Source: JBBROS01 sp043748985
Lineage (GTDB): Bacteria; Pseudomonadota; Alphaproteobacteria; Acetobacterales; Acetobacteraceae
Reading direction: 5' to 3'
Assembly: GCA_043748985.1 (NCBI GenBank)
Contig: JAYVEG010000327.1
Span: 1-22,447 of the forward strand
Length of the DNA stretch: 22,447 nt
Under the pieces are notes generated by a model, which did no database searches, had not been told where the DNA came from, and saw only the letters and a program-made list of their open reading frames with translations. Positions within the stretch are counted from its first letter, which is position 1. Every line of letters starts with the position of its first letter. Below, one piece after another: positions 14,251 to 22,093 of this stretch. The translations under genes and the position numbers were made by a program.

Positions 14251-14727
14251 ATGACCCATTTCCGCTGCATCTCCATCCCCACCGAAATCGCCGCGCGCTT
14301 CCGCAACACGGGGATCGACGACAACGGCAATCCGATCCGCCGCGTGATGTCTGACGGCGGCACCGGCGCGCCCTGCCGCCACTGCCTGCAATTTGCCACC
14401 AAGGGGGAGATGATGCTGCTCGGCTCCTACAACCTGCCTCGCCCTTTGGGCATCTATTGGACCCCGAGTCCCATCTTCATCCACGAACAGCCATGCCCCC
14501 GCTTCGACGACGTGGACCGGGTGGCGCCGATCATCGCCGAGGGGTTCCTGGTCTCCGTGCGGGCCTATGACGAGGCGCACCAGTGCCTGTACGACCTCGG
14601 CCAGGTTTGCGCCGGCGCGGATGTCGACGCCCCGCTGGAGCGGGCGCTGAATGACCCCCGCACCGCCTTCGTCAACGTCCATACAGCCCGGCCGGGCTGC
14701 ATGCTCTCCGTAGTGGAGCGCGCTTGA
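14251..14727 (+). CDS. DUF1203 family protein
   Basis: The 158-residue protein begins MTHFRCISIPTEIAARFR and shows the DUF1203 pattern: a G-x-P-C-R-H-C-L block (GAPCRHCLQF at 39-48), a short strand LLGSYNLPRP, and SPIFIHEQPCPRFD at 73-86 with conserved histidine and cysteine. The two cysteines and the histidines could bind a metal, but I know of no assigned function for the family. It is transcribed away from the Oxygenase-NA gene with a 158-bp shared spacer and converges, with only seven bases between stops, on the RoxA-like gene. No signal peptide is seen. Confidence 0.85.
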   Translation: MTHFRCISIPTEIAARFRNTGIDDNGNPIRRVMSDGGTGAPCRHCLQFATKGEMMLLGSYNLPRPLGIYWTPSPIFIHEQPCPRFDDVDRVAPIIAEGFLVSVRAYDEAHQCLYDLGQVCAGADVDAPLERALNDPRTAFVNVHTARPGCMLSVVERA

Positions 14728-14734
14728 TGGCGCG

Positions 14735-16327
14735 TCAGAGCCCCTTGAGATACTCGATCAGGTCCGCCTTTTCCGCGTCGCTCAGCGTCGTGCCGTATTC
14801 GTGGCCGGCGTTCGAGTTGCCGGGCAGCGTGGTGTCGAGCACGAAGCCGGACCCGGCGACGGTAGCGGGATAGCCGACCAGCGCCGGATCGTACTCCGCC
14901 CCGCCCACGGTAAACCGCACCGCGCGGCTGGCGGGTGACGTCAGCATCTCCTGCAGGTTCGCGACCGACCCGTTGTGCAGATAGGGTGCCCCAGACCACA
15001 CGCCGTTGAGCGGCACCGCCTTGTAGGCATCGAGGCGCGCCGGCGCCGCCGCGATGGCAGCCCGGTAGGTGCCCAGCCCCGCCTGCAGCCGGTCGCGCGG
15101 CACCTGCGCCGACACCGCCGTGCTGATGTGCCCCACGATCGTCGCAGCACCGGCGCGGGGCCCGAACACCGGGCCCCCGAACACCGCGATCGGCCGCCCT
15201 TCGAGTGGGCCGGTTTCCGCCGGCCGGGTCATGAAGTTGCGGGCCGCCAGCGGATCGGTGCCCACCTTGTCGAGCGGCACGATCACCATCGTCAGCAACC
15301 CGTTGGCGTCGTGGGCAGTGGGCGCGTGGCACGAGGCGCAGGCCTGGCCGAACGTCGCCTCGCCCCGCGTCGCCGCCGCTTTGTCGATCGGCGGCAGCAT
15401 GTCCGGCCAGGCCGGCGGCTGCAGCTTCGTCAGCAGCGCCTCCAGCTTGTCCAGATCGGCGACCGACACGCTGCTGGCATAGCCGGGCTTGGATACGTCG
15501 ACGGTGCCGTAGACACCGAGCGTCTGCCCGATATTGCGGAGCAGCGGACCCAGGCCGGCATTGGAGATGCTGCCATTGTATTGGACCCGGCTGTAGCTGG
15601 GCGAGTTCCACACATAGGGCAGCCGCACCGGCGCATCCGGTGCCCGGGCGTTGGCAGGCTTGTCCAGCGCCGTGGCCGTCAGAGCGTTCATGATCACGCC
15701 AAGCGCGTCCGCCCGGCCGGGGCCGTGGTCGTGCGGCGGCTTGTTCATCGCGGTGAAGGCGGCGCGCGACGCGGCAACGGCGCGCAGCCGGGTCCGCAGG
15801 GCGTCGCGATCGCCCTCCGGCGTGCCGAGGCGCCCGGCGAACGCGGCGAATTGCGCGTCGTCGGATGCCGTCGCGACCAGGGCCACCGACAGGTCGCGGT
15901 CGAACCCCAGCGTGTCGAGCATCGACCCGGCGCCCTCGATCAGCACGGACTTGCCCTTGTAGCCCAGCACGGCGGTGTGGCACGCGGCGCACGTCATGCC
16001 GACGTATGGCGCTTCGTTGCGAGCGGTTTCGCGAGACAGCCCGATGGGCAGCGAATCGGGGTTCAGCTCCCCGGGGCTGGATGGCAGGAAGCCATAGCCC
16101 GCCAGGTGATCGGGTGCCGCGAACAGGCCCGGCGCGTCGGCCCGGGCAAGCCTCAGGAACCAGTCGTACGGCATGATCAACGAGCCCTGCGGCCCGTTCC
16201 ACCACTGCGCCCGCTCCTCCGGGCTCCAGCCCTGCGGCACCTCGGTGGCGGCAATCGCCGGCCCGGCGGAAGCCAGCACGGCGAGAAGCGTGAGTGAACC
16301 AGCGCGCATCTTGGCAAGGCTTTTCAT
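14735..16327 (-). CDS. Secreted RoxA-like di-heme cytochrome c (peroxidase/oxygenase family)
   Basis: From ATG 16327 (preceded by GGGGGAA) the product has 530 residues. Residues 1-26 are a Sec signal peptide ending AIA. Two c-type heme motifs follow, CAACH at 113-117 and CASCH at 330-334. The spacing, the GAGSMLDTLGFDRD stretch after heme 1 and NGVWSGAPYLHNGSVANLQ at about 441-459 fit the RoxA/RoxB-like di-heme group, related to bacterial di-heme peroxidases. RoxA proteins cleave polyisoprene with O2, but most relatives have unknown substrates. It is shorter than RoxA (about 680). It should act in the periplasm or outside the cell. A longer reading up to 17791 crosses the GH3 gene antisense and is rejected. 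Confidence 0.88.
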   Translation of the reverse strand: MKSLAKMRAGSLTLLAVLASAGPAIAATEVPQGWSPEERAQWWNGPQGSLIMPYDWFLRLARADAPGLFAAPDHLAGYGFLPSSPGELNPDSLPIGLSRETARNEAPYVGMTCAACHTAVLGYKGKSVLIEGAGSMLDTLGFDRDLSVALVATASDDAQFAAFAGRLGTPEGDRDALRTRLRAVAASRAAFTAMNKPPHDHGPGRADALGVIMNALTATALDKPANARAPDAPVRLPYVWNSPSYSRVQYNGSISNAGLGPLLRNIGQTLGVYGTVDVSKPGYASSVSVADLDKLEALLTKLQPPAWPDMLPPIDKAAATRGEATFGQACASCHAPTAHDANGLLTMVIVPLDKVGTDPLAARNFMTRPAETGPLEGRPIAVFGGPVFGPRAGAATIVGHISTAVSAQVPRDRLQAGLGTYRAAIAAAPARLDAYKAVPLNGVWSGAPYLHNGSVANLQEMLTSPASRAVRFTVGGAEYDPALVGYPATVAGSGFVLDTTLPGNSNAGHEYGTTLSDAEKADLIEYLKGL

Positions 16328-16459
16328 GACGTTCCCCCGGACGATCAGCCCGTGGTATATACGGCCGATTTGCACGCGCGTCGTTATGGTTCCTCGCGTC
16401 GTATGGATAATTTCGGTTCGGCATGAGAGTGTGCCGCAATCAGAGCGGAGAACGCCCTC
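16328..16459. promoter_or_regulatory. Divergent promoter region with a near-perfect direct repeat
   Basis: This 132-bp spacer lies between the RoxA-like start and the GH3 start. CGCGTCGTTATGG at 16377-16389 is repeated as CGCGTCGTATGG at 16395-16406, an 18-bp start-to-start distance. An AT-rich TATATA (near 16357-16362) could be a -10 element for the minus-strand gene. Binding of one regulator controlling both directions is plausible but unproven. Confidence 0.35.
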
Positions 16460-18109
16460 ATGTTGCCCCGGATCCTGCTGAATACCATCACGCGCGTCCG
16501 GTGGATGAAGTTCGCCGGGCTGAACCGCGCGCTGGGCGCCTCGCAGAACACGCTGCTGCTGAAGATGGTGTCCGAGGCGGCCGACACCGCGTTCGGCCGC
16601 GCGCACAACTTCGCCGCCATCCGCACGCGGGCCGATTTCCAGAAGCAGGTCCCCATCGGCACATGGGACGATTTCGAGCCCTACATCGACCGCATCGTGG
16701 CGGGCGAGGCCAGCGTGCTGACCAACGAAGGCCCGCCCATGATGTTCAACAAGACATCGGGCACCACCAGCAAGCCGAAGCTGATCCCGGTCGGCGCGCG
16801 CACCACCTACGGTAACGGCGTCACCCAGAAGCTCTGGGCTTATCACGCGATCCAGAAGCACCCGCACTTCCTTGACGGCAAGGCTATTCCGCTGGTGAAC
16901 AAGGCAGTCGAGGGCCATACGGGCCTCAAGGTCCCGTACGGCAGCGTCTCTGGCATGATGTTCAAGAACGCCCACGCCATCGCCAAGAAGCGCTACGCCT
17001 ACCCCTACGACGTCGTCGAAATCGGCGACTACCTCGCCCGCCGCTACACCCTGATGCGCCTTGCCGTGCCCGAGAACGTGACGTTCATCCCCGGCAGCAA
17101 CCCCAGCAGCCTGATCAAGATGTTCGAGGCCGCCGACGAGATGAAGTCGGCCCTGTTGAAGGACATCCATGACGGGACCCTGACCGCCGAGGTCGACGTC
17201 GTCCCCGAGATCCGCGCCGCAATCGCGCCCAAGCTGAAGGCCGACCCGGCCCGCGCCCGCGAGCTGGAAAAACTCAGCGGTGGCGGCAAGCTTCGTCCGC
17301 GCGACTATTGGCCGAACCTGAAGCTGATCGGCTGCTGGAAAGGCGGCACCGTCGGCCAGTTCACCAGCCAGATCCTGGACTGGTGCGCCGAGGGCCTCGT
17401 GCTGCGCGACACCGGCTACATGAGCAGCGAGGCCCATGTCAGCATCCCCATAACCGACCGCGGCAGCGAAGGCCTTCTGACCATCCACACCAACGTGTTC
17501 GAATTCGTGCCCGAGGACGAATGGGGCCAGCCCGGCGCCCGCGCCCTGTTCGCCGACGAACTGGAGGTCGGCGGCACCTACCAGATCCTGCTGACCACGC
17601 CCTCCGGCCTGTATCGCTACGCCATCAACGACGTGATCGAGGTGGTGGACATGTTCGGCGGTGCGCCGCTCATCCGCTTCCTGCGCAAGGGGCGGGATGT
17701 CGTGAACATCCACGGTGAGAAGGTCAGTGCGAACCAGGTGATAGCGGCGATGGCCTCGGCCGCCACCGCGATCGGCGCCAGGATCACCCATTTCATGTTC
17801 GTTCCCGACCTCGAGAAGTCACGCTACTGCCTGCACGTCGAGTTCGAAGGCGATGCCGTCAACAAGGGACAGCTGGCCCACGCGTTCGAGAATGAGTTGG
17901 GCGGGCTGAACTATCTGTACAAGGGGGCCCGGCATAACGGCATCCTGAAACCATGCGCCGTCCATGTCATGAAACCCGGCTGGTTCAACGCCATCGCCGC
18001 TGCCCAGGTCGCGGCCGGCATGCGCGATACCCAGTTCAAGCCCACCGTCGTCGGCCCCGAGGTGCTGCACGGCGACCACCTGGAGCTGGAGCTGGACGCG
18101 GTGCACTGA
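16460..18109 (+). CDS. GH3-family acyl-acid amido synthetase-like protein
   Basis: A 549-residue member of the GH3 (auxin-responsive promoter) branch of adenylating enzymes. Plant members activate a carboxylic acid with ATP and join it to an amino acid. Nucleotide-binding marks are FNKTSGTTSKPKLIP at 96-110, the GYMSSEA motif at 319-325 (plants: YASSE), GLYRYAINDVIEV at 383-395 with the ribose-contacting aspartate D391, and RKGRDVVNIHGEKV at 409-422 opening the C-terminal domain. Length matches the family. Bacterial GH3 proteins mostly lack known substrates. GGAG at 16447-16450 precedes the ATG by nine bases. It is first in a four-gene run and sits one base upstream of the MFS start. Confidence 0.92.
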   Translation: MLPRILLNTITRVRWMKFAGLNRALGASQNTLLLKMVSEAADTAFGRAHNFAAIRTRADFQKQVPIGTWDDFEPYIDRIVAGEASVLTNEGPPMMFNKTSGTTSKPKLIPVGARTTYGNGVTQKLWAYHAIQKHPHFLDGKAIPLVNKAVEGHTGLKVPYGSVSGMMFKNAHAIAKKRYAYPYDVVEIGDYLARRYTLMRLAVPENVTFIPGSNPSSLIKMFEAADEMKSALLKDIHDGTLTAEVDVVPEIRAAIAPKLKADPARARELEKLSGGGKLRPRDYWPNLKLIGCWKGGTVGQFTSQILDWCAEGLVLRDTGYMSSEAHVSIPITDRGSEGLLTIHTNVFEFVPEDEWGQPGARALFADELEVGGTYQILLTTPSGLYRYAINDVIEVVDMFGGAPLIRFLRKGRDVVNIHGEKVSANQVIAAMASAATAIGARITHFMFVPDLEKSRYCLHVEFEGDAVNKGQLAHAFENELGGLNYLYKGARHNGILKPCAVHVMKPGWFNAIAAAQVAAGMRDTQFKPTVVGPEVLHGDHLELELDAVH

Positions 18110-18110
18110 C

Positions 18111-19316
18111 ATGGTGCGGGCGCCCTCGGCCGGCATGCGGGTACTGCTGTTGTCGCTCGCCATCGCCGTGGGTCAGTTGGCCACCAGCCTCTATCTTCCC
18201 TCGCTCCCGGCTATGGCACATGAGCTGGCCGTTGGACCCGCAGCGGCAAGCTGGACGCTGACGGCGTTCTACATCGGCTTCGCCGTCTGTAATCTGGTGG
18301 CCGGGCCGATGGCGGATGCGCGCGGTCGGTTGCCGGTGCTGTTGGGCGGACTTGCGGTCTATGTCGTCGGCACGGTGCTGTGCGCGACGGCCACGTCCAT
18401 TGGCCCGTTCCTGGTGGGACGGCTGGTGCAGGCGGCCGGCGCCAGCGCGGCCCCCGTGGTCGGCCGGGCCATGCTGCGGGACGTACAAGGCAATGACCAG
18501 ACCGGAGGCGCCGGCACGAAGGCGATGATCTGGGTCAGCATCGCGATGGCGGCCTCGCCCGCTTTGGGGCCGCCGCTCGGCGGGCTGATCCAGCAGACGC
18601 TCGGCTGGCGTTGGGCCTTCTGGGTGCTGGCGGCGGGCGGGGCTGCGGTGCTGGCGGCGGCGGTCGCATTGCTGGACGAGACGCAGCGACCGGGCGCCCG
18701 CGTGCGTGCCACGGGCCTGGTCGGACGCTACGTCGGGCTGTTGGGCGACGGGGCGTATCGCCAGAATGTCGGTGCGCTTTCTTGCCTGTTTGCTGGGCTT
18801 GGGGTGTTCTTCGCGACGGGGCCGTTCCTGTTCATCCAGATGCTGGGATTTTCGCCGATCACCTACGGGTTGCTCAATATCGCCAACGTGGCCGGGTATC
18901 TGGCCGGCAGCTTCGTCGCCGGGCGGCTGTCGCGCCGCGTGTCGCCTTCGGGGCTCGTGCGCGGGGGCACGCTGGTGGCGTTGGCGGGCGGAGCCGCGAT
19001 GGCCGGGCTGGCGGGCGCGGGCGTGTTCGCGGCGTGGTCGATCCTGGCGCCCGTCGTCGTGCTTACGCTTGGCTTCGGCATCGTGCTGCCCGCCGCAACG
19101 GCCGGCGCGTTGGACCGGCATCCGATGCAGGCCGGGCTTGCCTCCGCCCTTCTCGGCTTCATCCAGGTGGGTGCGGCGGCGGCCGGCACCGCCATTGCGG
19201 GCGTCATGCTGGGCCATGGCTTCTTGCCTGTCGCCTGCGTGTTCCTTCTGCTGACCGCTGCCGCTGCATGGTTCGCGTGGGGCTTGCGGCCTGGCATCGC
19301 CGCGGTGGCGGCGTGA
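18111..19316 (+). CDS. Bcr/CflA-type MFS exporter (DHA1)
   Basis: The 401-residue, highly hydrophobic protein fits 12 membrane helices. The first helix ends SLYLPSLPAMA, a hallmark of Bcr/CflA drug-resistance transporters, followed by motif A GPMADARGRLPVLL at 65-78 and motif C-like SPALGPPLGGLIQQTLGWRWAFW. Family members export drugs, sulfonamides, dipeptides or cysteine by proton antiport. It starts one base after the GH3 stop, so it is a natural candidate to export the GH3 product. The C-terminus (GIAAVAA) and stop are encoded by the first copy of a 26-bp tandem repeat. A start at the internal methionine, codon 9, is also possible. Confidence 0.92.
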   Translation: MVRAPSAGMRVLLLSLAIAVGQLATSLYLPSLPAMAHELAVGPAAASWTLTAFYIGFAVCNLVAGPMADARGRLPVLLGGLAVYVVGTVLCATATSIGPFLVGRLVQAAGASAAPVVGRAMLRDVQGNDQTGGAGTKAMIWVSIAMAASPALGPPLGGLIQQTLGWRWAFWVLAAGGAAVLAAAVALLDETQRPGARVRATGLVGRYVGLLGDGAYRQNVGALSCLFAGLGVFFATGPFLFIQMLGFSPITYGLLNIANVAGYLAGSFVAGRLSRRVSPSGLVRGGTLVALAGGAAMAGLAGAGVFAAWSILAPVVVLTLGFGIVLPAATAGALDRHPMQAGLASALLGFIQVGAAAAGTAIAGVMLGHGFLPVACVFLLLTAAAAWFAWGLRPGIAAVAA

Positions 19317-19369
19317 CCGCGAACGCCGCGGTGGCGGCGTGACCGCGAACGCCACGGTGGCGGCGTGAC
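19298..19369. repeat. 26-bp tandem repeat, about 2.8 copies, spanning a gene junction
   Basis: Copies at 19298-19323 and 19324-19349 are identical; the third (19350-19369) is partial with one mismatch. Each copy starts CGCCGCGGTGGCGG (third copy: CGCCACGG) and includes GCGTGAC, that is, one TGA and one GTG. The first copy holds the exporter's stop (19314-19316) and the third holds the GTG start of the hydrolase (19365). The CGCC...GGCG parts could form small hairpins. Confidence 0.9.
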
Positions 19370-20279
19370 AGCCATGGCGACGCGGCAGGCCGAGATCGTC
19401 TGGATCGACACGCCCGACGGTATCCGCCTGCGCGCGGCGCACTGGCCGGGCCCGCGCGGGACCGTGCTGCTGCTGAGTGGGCGCGGCGAGTATGTCGAGC
19501 GCTACCAGGAGACCGTCGACGCCCTGCTGGACCGTGGCTATGGCGTCTGGACCTGGGACTGGCGCGGCCAGGGTCTCTCGACGCGGCTGCTTCCGGACCC
19601 TTTGAAGCACCACGTCCTGGATTTTGCCCGTTACCTCGAAGACGCCGACCTGATCCTCGATCGTCACATCATGCCCGAAATGGGCGGTCAGAAGCTGCAG
19701 ATGCTGGCGCATTCCATGGGCGGGCACCTGGGTCTGCGGCTGCTCGCCCGCCGGCCGGAGCTGTTCGCCCGTGCCGTCATCTCGGCCCCCATGATCGACT
19801 TCCTCGGCGGCGGCATCGCCATGCGCGCCTTCGCCCGGATGGTGTTCCGCACCGGCTGCGTGCTGGGCCGCACCGAACGCTTTGGCCCCGGCACGCCCCC
19901 GCGCCCGAACCTCGATCCCACCTTCGAGGGCAATCCGCTCACCTCCTGCCCCGAGCGCTTCGCCGCCAGCGCCGCACTGCTGCGGTCCATGCCTGCCGTG
20001 CACCTTGGTGGCGCCACCTGGGGCTGGCTGCGCGCCGCCACCCAAAGCCAGGCGGCCCTGCAACGGGAGGTGAAGCGCATCACCATGCCCACCCTGGTCG
20101 CCATCGCCGGCGCGGACCGTATCGTCGACAACCGTACCACCCGCGCCTTCGTCCGCCGCCTGCCGCGGGGTGAGGCGCTCGAACTGCCTGGCGCGAGGCA
20201 CGAATTGCTGCGCGAGCTCGATCGCCACCGCCTGCAGCTCTGGGCTGCCATCGACCGTTTCCTGCCGAACCCCACATGA
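19365..20279 (+). CDS. Alpha/beta hydrolase, monoacylglycerol lipase/lysophospholipase type
   Basis: A 304-residue serine hydrolase with a complete triad: nucleophile S117 in AHSMGG (115-120), acid D251 in GADRIVDN, and H279 in GARHELLRE. The N-terminal LLLSGRGEYVERYQETVDAL and WDWRGQGLS blocks (66-72) match the PldB/monoglyceride-lipase group, which cleaves ester bonds of lysolipids and similar acyl esters. No signal peptide is seen, so it should be cytosolic or membrane-associated. The start may be GTG 19365 or ATG 19374; both follow the G-rich repeat. It overlaps the patatin gene by ATGA, so the two are translationally coupled. Its substrate may be related to the GH3/exporter genes upstream, but this is inference. 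Confidence 0.92.
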   Translation: MTAMATRQAEIVWIDTPDGIRLRAAHWPGPRGTVLLLSGRGEYVERYQETVDALLDRGYGVWTWDWRGQGLSTRLLPDPLKHHVLDFARYLEDADLILDRHIMPEMGGQKLQMLAHSMGGHLGLRLLARRPELFARAVISAPMIDFLGGGIAMRAFARMVFRTGCVLGRTERFGPGTPPRPNLDPTFEGNPLTSCPERFAASAALLRSMPAVHLGGATWGWLRAATQSQAALQREVKRITMPTLVAIAGADRIVDNRTTRAFVRRLPRGEALELPGARHELLRELDRHRLQLWAAIDRFLPNPT

Positions 20280-22051
20280 CGACCGCCTTCAGCCCGGAAG
20301 ACACGCTGCTCTGGCTGCAGCACCTCGATGTCTTCACCGACGTTCCGGAGACGGAGCTCGCGATGCTGCTCGATGGCATGGCCTGGCTCGAACTGCGCAG
20401 CGGCGAGCTGCTGGACAATCGCGCCGGCGACGATCACGTCTACATCGTCCGCTACGGCAGCCTCGGCAGCACGCTGCTGGGCATGCACGGCGCCAGCGTC
20501 GACATGGTGCCCATTGGCCCCGGCGAGCTGCTCGGCGAGATCAGCGTAATCGCCCAGGCGCCCCGCCCCACCACCGTCATCGCTCTGCGCCACAGTGGCC
20601 TGCTGCGAGTCGAGGGCCCGGCATTCCGCACCTTCATCCAGGCCTCGCACCGCGGCTCCATGCAGGTGACGCGCTACCTGGCACAGCGGCTGATGCAGAA
20701 CCTGCGCCCCCGCCCCGCCACCGTGCGACCCAGCAGCATTGCCCTGGTCGCGGTGGCCGAGGGCGTCGACTTGATTGCCATAGGCCGCGCCCTGGTTGCC
20801 GACGCCGGCGCGCAGCAACTGGCGGCCGAGCTGCTGTCGAACCTCGATTTCGGTCTGACCGCCGCCGAGGTCTCGGCCTCGCAGATGCTCAACGACCTGA
20901 CGATCATGGTCACCTGTGCCGACGACCCACAGTGGAACGAGCTGTGCATCGCCAATGCCGACCGCCTGCTTTATATCGATGCAGCCGGTCACGCGCCGCT
21001 GCCCGAGCCCGTTCTGGACCGCATCCTCGGCGGCCGCAGCCGCATGCAGATCGACGTCGCGACCCTCTGCGCAGACACGAGCATCCCGCCGCCGCCGCCC
21101 ACCCGCTGGATGGGCCGGCCGGACATCTCGATGCACCTGCACGTGCGACAGGGCAGGGCGGACGACCTGGCCTTCCTCGGCCGCGTGGTCGGCTCCCGCG
21201 CGATCGGCGTGGTGCTGGCCGGCGGCGGCGCCCGCGGTTTTGCCCATCTCGGCGTGATCCGCGCCCTGCGAGAGGCCGGCATCCCCATCGATCTGTTCGG
21301 AGGCACCAGCATGGGTGCCATCATCGCCGCAGGTGCCGCGTTCGAGTGGACCGACGAAGAGCTGATGGAGCGAATGCGCCAGGTCTTCGTCATCTCGAAC
21401 CCGGTGAACGACTACACCATCCCCATCATCTCGCTGACCCGCGGCAACAAGGTCGCGACCCGGCTGCGCCACCATTTCGGCGAGCTTGCCATCGAGAGTG
21501 CCTGGCGCCCGTTTTTCGCGGTATCGACCAATCTATCCACCTGCAAGCCGCACATCCACGACAGCGGCCTAGTTTGGCGCGCGCTGCGGGCGACCTCCGC
21601 CCTGCCGGGCATCCTGCCGCCGATGGTCGAGAACGGCGACGTGCTGGTCGACGGCGCCATCATGAACAACTTCCCCGTCGACATCATGCGCAATCTGCGC
21701 CGCGGCCCCGTCGTCGGCGTCGACATGCAGCCCGACGCCCGCTTCGCCTCAGATGTCGGCGAGTTCGAGATGATGAGCACGCTGCGCCTCATCCGCGACC
21801 GCTCCAACCACCCCGTGAACGTGTTCAGTGTCATCAGCCGCACCGCCACGGCCAGTAGCCTGACGCATGGCAAGTACTGCCGTACCCTGGCGGACGTTGT
21901 GATCGATCCAGAGGTTCGTCACGTCGGCCTGCTCCACTGGCGCAGCCTGGTCCAGACCGCCGAGAGCGCCTATTTGTCCACCAAGCTGCAGATTGAGACC
22001 GAAGGCCTGTCCTATGCCGGACTACTGGAACGAGCGGACTCGCCGACGTAG
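20276..22051 (+). CDS. Cyclic-nucleotide-binding domain fused to a patatin-like phospholipase (NTE type)
   Basis: The 591-residue protein carries a cNMP-binding domain at about 10-145 with a recognisable phosphate cassette (LLGEISVIAQAPRPTTV, E88 and R97). A middle Rossmann-like region (about 150-300; ALVAVAEGVDLIAIGRAL, ANADRLLYID) follows, and then a patatin domain from 310. The patatin catalytic dyad is intact: oxyanion loop GGGARG at 316-321, nucleophile S345 in GTSMG, and D459 in DGA. This is the layout of neuropathy-target-esterase-like lysophospholipases, in which the N-terminal part regulates a phospholipid/lysophospholipid hydrolase. No membrane helix is evident, unlike in eukaryotic NTE. 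It overlaps the upstream hydrolase by four bases and is the last gene of the run. Confidence 0.94.
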   Translation: MTTAFSPEDTLLWLQHLDVFTDVPETELAMLLDGMAWLELRSGELLDNRAGDDHVYIVRYGSLGSTLLGMHGASVDMVPIGPGELLGEISVIAQAPRPTTVIALRHSGLLRVEGPAFRTFIQASHRGSMQVTRYLAQRLMQNLRPRPATVRPSSIALVAVAEGVDLIAIGRALVADAGAQQLAAELLSNLDFGLTAAEVSASQMLNDLTIMVTCADDPQWNELCIANADRLLYIDAAGHAPLPEPVLDRILGGRSRMQIDVATLCADTSIPPPPPTRWMGRPDISMHLHVRQGRADDLAFLGRVVGSRAIGVVLAGGGARGFAHLGVIRALREAGIPIDLFGGTSMGAIIAAGAAFEWTDEELMERMRQVFVISNPVNDYTIPIISLTRGNKVATRLRHHFGELAIESAWRPFFAVSTNLSTCKPHIHDSGLVWRALRATSALPGILPPMVENGDVLVDGAIMNNFPVDIMRNLRRGPVVGVDMQPDARFASDVGEFEMMSTLRLIRDRSNHPVNVFSVISRTATASSLTHGKYCRTLADVVIDPEVRHVGLLHWRSLVQTAESAYLSTKLQIETEGLSYAGLLERADSPT

Positions 22052-22052
22052 C

Positions 22053-22092
22053 GCGGATGCAATTCGCCACCGGCCTGGCGGATTGCATCCGC
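22053..22092. terminator. Long hairpin shared by convergent genes, likely bidirectional terminator
   Basis: GCGGATGCAAT at 22053-22063 pairs exactly with ATTGCATCCGC at 22082-22092. The pairing continues inward through one G-U and five more base pairs to a six-base loop (22070-22075), giving a 17-bp stem. It lies one base after the patatin stop and one base before the stop of the convergent GMC gene. There is no T tract on either side, so it may block transcription by structure or protect 3' ends rather than act as a classical intrinsic terminator. Confidence 0.75.
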
Positions 22093-22093
22093 C

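Noticed and set aside
16328..17791. N-terminal extension of the RoxA-like frame up to 17791
   Set aside because: It would overlap the GH3 gene antisense. The start at 16327 has a ribosome site and is followed at once by a signal peptide.
19298..19369. Tandem repeat as the start of a CRISPR array
   Set aside because: The units are directly adjacent with no spacers and lie on a gene junction.
18036..20228. 730-codon minus-strand frame
   Set aside because: Antisense to the MFS and hydrolase genes, with an Arg/Gln/His-rich product and no domain.
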